Assembly: GCA_905236685.1 (NCBI GenBank)
Contig: CAJOPD010000025.1
Location: 1 to 11,252, forward strand
DNA: 11,252 nucleotides
Origin: an uncultured Clostridia bacterium
GTDB lineage: Bacteria > Bacillota > Clostridia > UBA1381
Direction: 5' to 3'
The position numbers and the translations under genes are program-made. This document shows, piece after piece, positions 4,816 through 11,252 of the stretch; the stretch's first letter is position 1; each line of letters begins with the position of its first letter. The notes beneath the pieces are model-generated. The model worked only from the letters and a program-made list of their open reading frames with translations, did no database searches and was not told where the DNA came from.

Positions 4816-5496
4816 ATGAAAATTTTGGTAGTAGACGACGAAAAAATAATTGTAAAAGGTCTTAAATATAACTTGGAGCAGGAGGGCTATCAGGTTGTTA
4901 CGGCATATGACGGCGAGGAAGCGGTAAAAATGGCGCAGGACGCCAGCATTGACCTTATTCTTTTAGATGTTATGCTGCCGAAAACCGATGGGCTTACGGC
5001 GTGCCGCACGATAAGGACATTTTCCGATGTTCCCATTATTATGCTTACGGCGCGGAGCGAAGATATAGACAAAATTCTGGGCTTGGAATACGGCGCGGAC
5101 GATTATATAACAAAGCCGTTCAATGTGCGCGAGGTGACATCGAGGATAAAGGCTATTTTGAGGCGTGTAAATCCGTCCTCATCAAAAAGCCGCGATGTTC
5201 TGGTTTCGGGCGATATAAAGCTTGACTATAACCTGCGTCGCGTAACGGTCAAGGACAGAATTATAGAGCTTACAGGAAAGGAATTTGACCTTTTGGACCT
5301 CTTTTTGAAAAATCCCGGAAAGGTATATACAAGGGAAGGACTTCTCGACATAGCGTGGGGAGTGGAATACCCTGGTGATGAACGGACGGTAGATGTGCAT
5401 ATAAGGCGCTTGCGCGAAAAGATAGAGGAAAATCCCGCGGAACCGTCATACATTAAAACAAAATGGGGTGTTGGATATTACTATAAAAAAGATTAA
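4816..5496 (+). CDS. OmpR/PhoB family response regulator
   Basis: A 226-residue two-component transcription factor. The receiver domain (about 1-118) has the acidic pair D7-D8, the phosphoacceptor D51 in LLDVMLP, the switch T78 and the conserved K100 in TKPF. The winged-helix Trans_reg_C domain (about 130-226) has the ELTGKEFDLL, RTVDVHIRRLREK and GVGYYY signatures. Phosphorylation by the overlapping downstream kinase should promote dimerisation and binding to direct repeats. ATG 4816 is chosen because MKILVVDDE is the family-typical N-terminus. Its ribosome site AAAGGAA (4797-4803) is at a long spacing, so translation may be weak. An in-frame TTG at 4780 is less likely. It resembles WalR, PhoP and MtrA equally by eye, so no symbol is given. 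The last 29 bases overlap the kinase start. Confidence 0.95.
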   Translation: MKILVVDDEKIIVKGLKYNLEQEGYQVVTAYDGEEAVKMAQDASIDLILLDVMLPKTDGLTACRTIRTFSDVPIIMLTARSEDIDKILGLEYGADDYITKPFNVREVTSRIKAILRRVNPSSSKSRDVLVSGDIKLDYNLRRVTVKDRIIELTGKEFDLLDLFLKNPGKVYTREGLLDIAWGVEYPGDERTVDVHIRRLREKIEENPAEPSYIKTKWGVGYYYKKD

Positions 5497-6916
5497 AGAA
5501 TTCTGCCTGTCGCTGCGGTTTTCTATGATTGCTACATATGTTGCAGTAATCCTTATAGCGATAACCCTACTCAGCGTATATATTCTGGGCGTTTTAGCCG
5601 ATAGCTTTTACAGCACCGAAAAGGTCAAGCTTTTTGCCAAAGCAAATATCGTTTCGGGACTGATAACCGAGCCTGACGGTATGACTGATGAAACGCGTGA
5701 CAGTATAGCAAGAACTCTTTTGGGAAGCAATATACGCTGTATAGTTGTGGGCAAGGATTTGAGAGCGCTTTTTGACTCGAACAGCGACTCGGATATTGTC
5801 GGCAAAATTGTTATACGCGAAGCAATAAATAAGTGTATATTAAAGGGTGAAGAGGCCTATGTTATAGGCGAGGGCATAAACGAAGTAAAAATGCTTTCGG
5901 CTGCCGTGCCGCTTATTTCGGGAACACGCACCTTTGGCGCGGTGTATCTTGCCGAATCGATAGCAGGAGCAGATGCGGCGGTAGGCGATATACGCAGAAA
6001 TCTTATTATATTTGCCATAATTACAAGCGTATTGGTTGCGATGCTTAGTCTGGTGCTTTCGCTTATGACGACAGCGCCTATTGATAATTTTATTTCTGTT
6101 TCAAAAGAAATTTCCAAAGGAAATTTCAGTATAAGGGCAAAGGAAAAGGGCGCGAGCGAGCTTCAAGAAATGGCGAAGGCGCTAAACTATATGTCGCAGG
6201 AGCTTGAAGATTTTGAGCAAAACCGAAAAAAGTTCGTGTCCGATGTTTCGCACGAGCTTAAAACTCCGCTTGCTACGATAAAGCTGATATGCGACAGCAT
6301 TGTCACGACAGATAACCCCGAGCCTGATATGGTCAAGGAGTTTTTGGGAGATTTGAGCGAGGAGGTAGACCGCCTGACACGCCTTGTGGAGCGGCTTTTA
6401 ACACTCACGAAAATGGACGCAAACCAAAAGGTGAAGGAGGCAACCCCCGTTGACTTTACCGTTATGTTAAAAGCAATTATCCGAAAGCTTATGCCGAATG
6501 CACACGCTAAAAATATTATGCTTTATGACGATTTCGGAGATATAAGCTTGGAGCCGGTTATGCTCGATTACGACAAAATCTGGGAAGCGGTTTACAATGT
6601 GACAGACAACGCCATAAAATATACGCAGGAAGGCGGTTTTGTGCGCGTAGGGCTTGGCATAAAAAATCAAATGATAGTTGTGACGGTGGAGGATAACGGT
6701 CAGGGAATTCCCGACAGCGAAAAGGAGCATATATTTGACAGATTTTACCGTCTTGATGATTCACGGGCGAGGGATACGGGCGGAACAGGACTGGGACTTG
6801 CCATCGCCAAGGAAGCGGTGCTCTTGCACGGCGGGGAAATATCGGTGAAGGACGCGAGGAACGGAGGCAGTATTTTTACCATAACAATCCCGTATATAAG
6901 AGAAACCGCCGTATGA
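5468..6916 (+). CDS. HAMP-containing sensor histidine kinase
   Basis: A membrane sensor kinase of 482 residues, partner of the regulator whose reading frame it overlaps. It has TM1 at about 20-42, an extracytoplasmic sensor region of about 135 residues, TM2 at about 178-200 and a HAMP linker (about 200-255). HisKA follows with phosphoacceptor H262 in FVSDVSHELKTPLATIK. The HATPase_c domain shows the N box NVTDNAIKYT (377-386), G1 D409NGQG, the F box FDRFYR and G2 GGTGLGL (438-444). There is no PAS domain after HAMP, unlike typical WalK. The start is uncertain: GTG 5468 gives the full TM1 but has no good ribosome site, and it may rely on coupling with the upstream gene. TTG 5471 and ATG 5525 are alternatives. 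All catalytic boxes are intact. The ligand is unknown. Confidence 0.94.
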   Translation: MLDITIKKIKEFCLSLRFSMIATYVAVILIAITLLSVYILGVLADSFYSTEKVKLFAKANIVSGLITEPDGMTDETRDSIARTLLGSNIRCIVVGKDLRALFDSNSDSDIVGKIVIREAINKCILKGEEAYVIGEGINEVKMLSAAVPLISGTRTFGAVYLAESIAGADAAVGDIRRNLIIFAIITSVLVAMLSLVLSLMTTAPIDNFISVSKEISKGNFSIRAKEKGASELQEMAKALNYMSQELEDFEQNRKKFVSDVSHELKTPLATIKLICDSIVTTDNPEPDMVKEFLGDLSEEVDRLTRLVERLLTLTKMDANQKVKEATPVDFTVMLKAIIRKLMPNAHAKNIMLYDDFGDISLEPVMLDYDKIWEAVYNVTDNAIKYTQEGGFVRVGLGIKNQMIVVTVEDNGQGIPDSEKEHIFDRFYRLDDSRARDTGGTGLGLAIAKEAVLLHGGEISVKDARNGGSIFTITIPYIRETAV

Positions 6917-6940
6917 CATCTTTAAAAAAAGGGGTATGAT

Positions 6941-7816
6941 ATGTTAAGAACAAAAAAAATAGCAGTTTTAATAACCGTATTTGTTCTTGCGGGCGTTGCG
7001 GTATTCACCATCGCAAACAAAAACAAAAACAGCGGCAAAACAGATGTTACGCTATATTTTTTGAATTCAACGGGAAGCACCGTTTCAGAATGTAACAAGG
7101 CATTTTCGGCAGACAGTAATGATGAACTCTATAAACAGGTTGCCGAAAGTCTGTTAAAGGGAATAAAGGGCAAAAAGTATACCGCGTTAAGCGAAAAAGG
7201 CACAGAGGTTAAAAAAATCGAAAATGACAGCGGAAATCTTACGATTGATTTTTCCGGCGAGTATTTAAAAGCGGGGATTATATCCACCTATGCTGTGGTA
7301 AAGACCTTTTCACAGCTTCCCGAGGTAAACGCGGTTATGGTTACCGTTAACGGACGGGACATTTTGGGACAGGGATATATAACGGGCGATGAAATCAATT
7401 TGGAGTCTGATGATGACTGCGCAACAACGGTAGTATTATACTTTGCCGATGAGGATAAGGAAAAACTGGTCTCAGAATACAGAAAAATAAATGTTTTGGA
7501 TACTCAGCCGATAGAACAGTATATTTTGACCGAGCTGATACGCGGACCGAAGGTGAAGGGGCATACGGCGCTTTTGCCGAAGCACACCGATATAGTTTCG
7601 GTGGAAACGACAGAGGGCACCTGTTATGTCAATTTCAAAAAAAGCCTTGCATCAAAGGAGCAGCAGGAGCTTATGATTTATTCGATAGTGAATTCGCTTA
7701 CCGAGCGCGGCGGCGTTGAGTGCGTGCAGTTTTTAATCGACGGTAAAAAAAGCGATAATGCGGGCGCTCCCGATATAAGCGCGCCGCTTTACCGCAATGA
7801 AAGTCTGATTAAATAG
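6941..7816 (+). CDS. Membrane-anchored protein with two GerMN domains
   Basis: A 291-residue secreted or anchored protein: an N-terminal hydrophobic segment (about 7-25) with no lipobox cysteine, then two GerMN repeats. The first (about 34-150) has VTLYFLNSTG and NLTIDFSGEYL and ends in VMVTVNGRDI. The second (about 162-285) has TVVLYFADED, ILTELIRGPK, CYVNFKKSL and VQFLIDGKKSD and ends in DISAPLYRNESLI. GerMN domains occur in the spore germination protein GerM of Bacillus and in LpqB, the lipoprotein encoded after mtrAB in actinobacteria. Here too it follows a regulator-kinase pair, 24 bases after the kinase stop with AAAGGGG at 6928-6934, so it is in the same operon. It may modulate the kinase from outside the membrane, which is inferred from gene order only. 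The gene ends one base from the convergent LOG gene. Confidence 0.9.
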   Translation: MLRTKKIAVLITVFVLAGVAVFTIANKNKNSGKTDVTLYFLNSTGSTVSECNKAFSADSNDELYKQVAESLLKGIKGKKYTALSEKGTEVKKIENDSGNLTIDFSGEYLKAGIISTYAVVKTFSQLPEVNAVMVTVNGRDILGQGYITGDEINLESDDDCATTVVLYFADEDKEKLVSEYRKINVLDTQPIEQYILTELIRGPKVKGHTALLPKHTDIVSVETTEGTCYVNFKKSLASKEQQELMIYSIVNSLTERGGVECVQFLIDGKKSDNAGAPDISAPLYRNESLIK

Positions 7817-7817
7817 G

Positions 7818-8393
7818 CTAAATGTTTTTGAATTTGAGGATATTCAGGTCCTTTCCTACATAACCTTCAATATAGTCAAGCATACTGTCAATGTCGGAAA
7901 AAACACGATAGAGTTCGCGGCATTCGGCGCGGATAAAGTTTTCGGAAACGGCTTTTTCCATAAGCTCAATAAGGCCGTCATAGTATCCGTGCGCATTGAA
8001 CACGGCAATCGCCTTGGTATGCAGGGAAAGCTGTTTTAAAGTCAGGATTTCAAAAAACTCATCAAAGGTGCCGATACCGCCGGGCGCCATAATAAAGGCA
8101 TCAGATTTTTCCTCCATAAGCAGCTTTCGTTCGCGCATTGTGTTGGTCCTGATTATCTCGTCGCACTTGTCGTAGAGCATACCGTCAACATTGAAAAACT
8201 TTGGCACAATGCCTATTATTTTTCCGCCGCCGGCTGTAACGCCTCTTGCGGTCCCGCCCATAACGCCGTTACCGCCTGCGCCGTAGACGAGGGTATGCGA
8301 GCGCTGCGCCATCTTTTTTCCGAGCGTTTCTGCGGCGGTTATGAAGCGTTCGTTTATATCGCTGCTTGATGCACCGTATACACAAATATGCAT
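7818..8393 (-). CDS. LOG family protein (TIGR00730), nucleotide 5'-monophosphate phosphoribohydrolase
   Basis: A 191-residue cytosolic Rossmann-fold enzyme of the family once labelled lysine decarboxylase. LOG proteins cleave the N-glycosidic bond of nucleoside 5'-monophosphates (in plants, cytokinin ribotides) to release base and ribose 5-phosphate. It has the nucleotide-binding YGAGGNGVMGGTARG (37-51), the MRERK helix (86-90) and the diagnostic PGGIGTFDE (104-112), all with expected catalytic Arg and Glu. Start ATG 8393 has AAAGGAG at 8402-8408, and a well-spaced promoter lies upstream. It is convergent with the GerMN gene, divergent from malQ and probably monocistronic. The physiological substrate in bacteria is unsettled. 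Confidence 0.93.
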   Translation of the reverse strand: MHICVYGASSSDINERFITAAETLGKKMAQRSHTLVYGAGGNGVMGGTARGVTAGGGKIIGIVPKFFNVDGMLYDKCDEIIRTNTMRERKLLMEEKSDAFIMAPGGIGTFDEFFEILTLKQLSLHTKAIAVFNAHGYYDGLIELMEKAVSENFIRAECRELYRVFSDIDSMLDYIEGYVGKDLNILKFKNI

Positions 8394-8436
8394 ATAATAA
8401 TCTCCTTTCGGGTAATCACTTTTAGTTTATGCAGAT

Positions 8437-8465
8437 ATTTTACAATAAATCAAAACAAATTGCAA
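8437..8465 (-). promoter_or_regulatory. Sigma-A type promoter of the LOG gene
   Basis: Read on the minus strand, TTGCAA (8460-8465) and TAAAAT (8437-8442) are exactly 17 bases apart. They lie about 29 bases before the ribosome site of the LOG gene. The matches to consensus are four and five of six. The same AT-rich gap must also hold the malQ promoter, which I cannot place. Confidence 0.55.
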
Positions 8466-8503
8466 CATATTTAATTTTTAAAAGAAAAGAGGAACATTAA
8501 AAA

Positions 8504-9973
8504 ATGCGAAAAGCAGGTATTCTAATGCACATATCGAGCCTTGGCTCAAATTACGGAATAGGCACCGTGGGGCAGGAGGCGTTTAAGTTTGTGGACTTTT
8601 TGAAAAAGACAGGACAGCATTACTGGCAAATACTGCCCTTAAATCCCACAGATTTCAATAATTCGCCTTATCAGAGCCCCAGCGTTTTTGCGGGAAATCC
8701 GCTCTTAATAGATATTGACGAGCTTAAAGCGGACGGGCTTTTATACGACTCCGATACGGAAGGCATATATTTCGGCAGCAATCCCGAGCAGGTAGATTTT
8801 GAGGCGGTAAAGGGCTATAAAAAGGAGCTTTTAAAGCGAACTCTGTCGAGATTTCAAAAGGATAATGAATATATGATGTTTGAAGCGCAAAACGGCGGCT
8901 GGCTCAACGACTATTCGCTGTTTATGGCGCTGAAAGAACACTTTGACGGCAAAGCGTGGTATGACTGGGACGAAGATATAAGAAAGCATACAAAAAAAGC
9001 AATAGAAAAATATACAAAAGAACTTTGGGAAAGCATTGAATATTACAGATTAGAGCAGTTTTTGTTCTATAAGCAGTGGGATAAGCTGAAAAAATACGCA
9101 AACGAAAACGGCGTTGAGATAATCGGGGATATACCCATCTATGTTGCGCTTGACTCCGCTGATGTATGGGCAAATTCAAACTTGTTCCTTTTGGACGAAG
9201 GTTATATGCCGAAGGCTGTTGCGGGCTGTCCGCCCGATTTGTTCTCAAAGGACGGGCAAAAGTGGGGAAATCCTTTGTATGACTGGAAAGCTATCAAAAA
9301 AACCGGTTATCTGTGGTGGATAAACCGCCTGAAAGAAACACAAAAGCTTTACGATATTGTGCGTCTTGACCATTTCAGAGGCTTTGAGGCGTACTATGAG
9401 ATACCCTATGACGCCGATACCGCGCGTGAGGGAAAATGGCAGAAGGGACCGGGGATTGATTTCTTTAACGCAATAAAAAAGAATGTTCCCGATATAAAAA
9501 TTATTGCAGAGGACTTGGGGCATTTAACGCCCGAAGTGTATGAGCTGTTGGAAGCCTGCGGTTTCCCCGGTATGAAGGTGTTGCAGTTCGCGTTTGACCC
9601 CTACCGCGACAATCCGTATCTGCCGTATAATTATCCCAAAAACTGCGTTGCATACACGGGCACGCACGATAACGATACCCTTAAAGATTGGTATAAAAAC
9701 GAGCATAATAAACCCTTTGTCCGCGACTATTTAAATGTTTCGGAGGACGAGTGGGTGCCTGCCGCGATGATACGCACGATTTTGGCGAGCCGCGCCGACA
9801 CGGTAATAATACCCATTCAGGACTATCTGGGATACGGACGGCGTATGAACACGCCCGGGACGGTAGGACCTGATAATTGGAGCTACCGCATAAGATGCGA
9901 TGCGTTAAATGATAATCTTGCATACCATATCGGGCATCTGACAAAACTATATAAGAGAAGTGCGGAAGAATAA
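8504..9973 (+). CDS. malQ: 4-alpha-glucanotransferase (GH77, amylomaltase)
   Basis: Transfers alpha-1,4-glucan segments between maltodextrins, releasing glucose, for maltose and glycogen use in the cytosol. The 489-residue length is typical for the short bacterial GH77 form. Motifs in order: RKAGILMHISSLGSNYGIG at the start, the substrate loop NNSPYQSPSVFAGNPLLID (52-70), GDIPIYVALDSADVW (208-222), the nucleophile D289 in RLDHFRG, the acid/base E336 in AEDLG, and D389 in THDND as transition-state stabiliser. The C-terminal NTPGTV and NWSYR blocks are also present. ATG 8504 has GAGGAA at 8489-8494. It is not next to other glycogen genes in this window and ends in a strong hairpin. All catalytic residues are intact. 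Confidence 0.97.
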   Translation: MRKAGILMHISSLGSNYGIGTVGQEAFKFVDFLKKTGQHYWQILPLNPTDFNNSPYQSPSVFAGNPLLIDIDELKADGLLYDSDTEGIYFGSNPEQVDFEAVKGYKKELLKRTLSRFQKDNEYMMFEAQNGGWLNDYSLFMALKEHFDGKAWYDWDEDIRKHTKKAIEKYTKELWESIEYYRLEQFLFYKQWDKLKKYANENGVEIIGDIPIYVALDSADVWANSNLFLLDEGYMPKAVAGCPPDLFSKDGQKWGNPLYDWKAIKKTGYLWWINRLKETQKLYDIVRLDHFRGFEAYYEIPYDADTAREGKWQKGPGIDFFNAIKKNVPDIKIIAEDLGHLTPEVYELLEACGFPGMKVLQFAFDPYRDNPYLPYNYPKNCVAYTGTHDNDTLKDWYKNEHNKPFVRDYLNVSEDEWVPAAMIRTILASRADTVIIPIQDYLGYGRRMNTPGTVGPDNWSYRIRCDALNDNLAYHIGHLTKLYKRSAEE

Positions 9974-9976
9974 ATA

Positions 9977-10030
9977 AATCCCCATGTACCAAGTCCTTTA
10001 AAAAGGAGCGTAAGTGCATGGGGGATTTTT
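9977..10030. terminator. Shared bidirectional terminator of malQ and the small gene
   Basis: The outer stem AATCCCCATG (9977-9986) pairs with CATGGGGGATT (10017-10027), with one bulged G. Inside it is a second stem on TCCTT/AAGGA. T5 follows on the plus strand at 10026-10030, and an AT-rich run follows on the minus strand. It lies between the stops of convergent malQ and the 43-residue gene and can serve both. Confidence 0.8.
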
Positions 10031-10041
10031 GTGGACAATTT

Positions 10042-10173
10042 TTAATCTAAGCTTTGTTCAAACGCCTTTGCCGCACTGACAAGCTCGGGAGCTGAAAGAT
10101 AGGGAAAAAATCTGTTTGCAAGCTCATCGAGCTGTTTCCTTTTTTCGTCTGTTTTTTCTTTAACATTCGTCAT
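10042..10173 (-). CDS. Small charged protein, 43 residues, unrecognised
   Basis: A short gene with full expression signals. ATG 10173 is preceded by AGGAGGAGGGG, and upstream is a well-formed promoter. The protein begins MTNVKEKTDEKRKQLDELAN, continues RFFPYLSAPELVSAAKAF and ends EQSLD. It is soluble in appearance, with a lysine/glutamate-rich first half and a likely amphipathic helix in the second, and has no membrane segment, cysteine pair or metal motif. Downstream it meets the malQ terminator. I recognise no family. It could be a small regulatory or adaptor protein, and the strong start signals make it more than a chance frame. Confidence 0.7.
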   Translation of the reverse strand: MTNVKEKTDEKRKQLDELANRFFPYLSAPELVSAAKAFEQSLD

Positions 10174-10201
10174 TTTTACCCCTCCTCCTGTTCTTGACTA
10201 C

Positions 10202-10230
10202 AATTTATCACACCAAAACTTTCGTGTCAA
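10202..10230 (-). promoter_or_regulatory. Promoter of the 43-residue gene
   Basis: On the minus strand a perfect -35 TTGACA (10225-10230) is followed, after 17 bases, by TAAATT (10202-10207). This is about 30 bases upstream of the small gene's start codon, with the ribosome site between. The remaining bases up to the gdhA terminator show no further gene. Confidence 0.65.
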
Positions 10231-10345
10231 TACAAATTTACATTTTTTGCCAAAAATCGTTCGACTAAAAGCAACAAAAAAATACCGTTTACGCTAAATC
10301 AAAGGGCGAAAATCCGAAAAATAAGGGGGAAATGCGCGATTTTGC

Positions 10346-10378
10346 GCAAAAAAACCGCAGTAGAAAACTACTGCGGTT
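10346..10378 (-). terminator. Terminator of glutamate dehydrogenase gene
   Basis: The perfect 11-bp stem AACCGCAGTAG (10353-10363) with CTACTGCGGTT (10368-10378) has a four-base loop. Read on the minus strand it is followed by a run of seven T (A-run 10348-10354). It begins 14 bases after the gdhA stop codon. Confidence 0.92.
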
Positions 10379-10392
10379 AAGTTTTTGACTTA

Positions 10393-11252
10393 TCAAACGC
10401 AACCTTGCGCCTTCATAGCCTCTGCAACCTTTAAAAATCCTGCAATATTTGCGCCTGCCATATAGTTGCCTTCCATACCGTATTCCTTTGCAGCGCTTTC
10501 GCAAGCCTTGAAAATGCTTACCATTATGCCGTGAAGCTTTTCGTCAACTTCCTCAAATGTCCAGGAAAGTCTTTGAGAATTCTGGCTCATTTCCAAGCCT
10601 GATGTTGCTACGCCGCCTGCGTTTGCAGCTTTTGCGGGACCGTAAAGCATATTGTTTTTGAAGTAAACCTCAATAGCCTCGGGAGTGGACGGCATATTTG
10701 CGCCCTCCGCAACTGCATAGCAACCGTTTTTAGCAAGGATTTCAGCACTTTCGCCGTCAATCTCATTTTGGGTTGCACAAGGAAGTGCAATATCGCAGGG
10801 GATAGTCCATATGCCCTTGCATCCATCGGTATATGTAGCGTCGGGGTGATAGTTTAGGTATTCCTTAATTCTCTTTCTTTCTACTTCCTTGATTTGCTTG
10901 ATTGCGTCAAGGTCAATGCCGTTTTTGTCATAGATATATCCGTTTGAGTCGGACATTGCAACTACCTTTGCGCCCATCTGCGTTGCCTTTTCGTTAGCGT
11001 AGATAGCAACATTACCTGAACCTGAGATAACAACGGTCTGACCGTCAAAGCTCTTGCCGTTGGCTTTTAACATTTCGTTTGTGAAGTAGCAAAGACCGTA
11101 GCCGGTAGCCTGAGTTCTTGCGAGTGAGCCGCCGTAGGTAAGACCTTTACCTGTCAAAACGCCTGTAAATTCGTTTCTTAATCTCTTGTACTGACCGAAC
11201 ATATATCCGATTTCTCTTGCGCCCGTGCCGATTTCACCTGCGGGAACATCAA
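10393..11252 (-). CDS. gdhA: NADP-type glutamate dehydrogenase, C-terminal part
   Basis: Converts 2-oxoglutarate, ammonium and NAD(P)H to glutamate, the main ammonium-assimilation step besides GS/GOGAT. About 285 C-terminal residues are visible, and the gene runs off the right edge, so the substrate-binding N-terminal part is outside. The first visible block, DVPAGEIGTGAREIGYMFGQ, carries the family's conserved catalytic-cleft aspartate. The Rossmann domain follows with VVISGSGNVAIYA, then ALPCATQNEID, the AEGANMPSTPEA block and GPAKAANAGGVATSGLEMSQN. It ends in EAMKAQGCV, as hexameric bacterial enzymes do. The family normally has about 445 residues. Cofactor preference (NADPH versus NADH) is assigned by family resemblance only. 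It ends in a strong terminator and shares no operon with the neighbouring small gene. Confidence 0.96.
   Translation of the reverse strand, partial: DVPAGEIGTGAREIGYMFGQYKRLRNEFTGVLTGKGLTYGGSLARTQATGYGLCYFTNEMLKANGKSFDGQTVVISGSGNVAIYANEKATQMGAKVVAMSDSNGYIYDKNGIDLDAIKQIKEVERKRIKEYLNYHPDATYTDGCKGIWTIPCDIALPCATQNEIDGESAEILAKNGCYAVAEGANMPSTPEAIEVYFKNNMLYGPAKAANAGGVATSGLEMSQNSQRLSWTFEEVDEKLHGIMVSIFKACESAAKEYGMEGNYMAGANIAGFLKVAEAMKAQGCV

Noticed and set aside
10014..10051. Mini-frame ATGGGGGATTTT... after AAGGAG in the malQ terminator
   Set aside because: It has only about ten codons and lies in the 3' arm of a strong terminator, so the ribosome-site likeness is a by-product of the hairpin.

Overview
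The window reads as a chromosomal piece of a low-to-medium GC Firmicute, most likely an anaerobic gut-type Clostridia. This rests on strong AGGAGG ribosome sites, frequent ATA and A/T-ending codons, intrinsic terminators with U-tracts, a GerMN-domain protein, an OmpR-type response regulator and kinase pair, and a glutamate dehydrogenase of the NADP/hexameric type. The species cannot be named from sequence alone.

Layout. Bases 1-89 are a tRNA-Ser(GCU) missing its first two bases, followed by a terminator. Bases 140-1130 are an AT-rich accessory-looking stretch. It holds a three-helix PQ-loop/SemiSWEET-like membrane protein, a GC-rich double-hairpin island containing an inverted 11-base match to the tRNA T-arm, and a small HTH (Xre) regulator with possible operator repeats. 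Bases 1144-2428 are a promoter and a tight two-gene unit, a single-domain MazG pyrophosphohydrolase and an MscS mechanosensitive channel. Bases 2432-2716 lie between convergent genes and look like a non-coding MITE-like element: imperfect terminal inverted repeats of about 41 bases, each starting with a hairpin, enclose three further hairpins. A PBP5/DacF-type D-Ala-D-Ala carboxypeptidase homologue follows on the minus strand, and it lacks both the catalytic Ser and Lys of SxxK. A divergent AT-rich control region precedes a plus-strand group: membrane-anchored ComEA-like HhH protein, OmpR/PhoB response regulator, HAMP histidine kinase and a double-GerMN protein. Then come a LOG-family phosphoribohydrolase (minus), 4-alpha-glucanotransferase MalQ (plus), a 43-residue small protein with its own promoter (minus) and the C-terminal part of glutamate dehydrogenase (minus, running off the window).

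How the genes may work together. The response regulator, kinase and GerMN genes resemble in order the actinobacterial mtrA-mtrB-lpqB locus, where a GerMN-bearing envelope protein modulates the kinase. With the adjacent divergent PBP5-like gene this suggests an envelope or cell-wall sensing locus, but that is inference. MalQ, GdhA, MazG and LOG are ordinary housekeeping functions.

The most noteworthy signals are the SxxK-less carboxypeptidase homologue, the structured element with inverted hairpin ends, the two-component/GerMN cluster and the small protein at 10042-10173. No CRISPR array, phage gene, transposase or obvious new defence system is visible.
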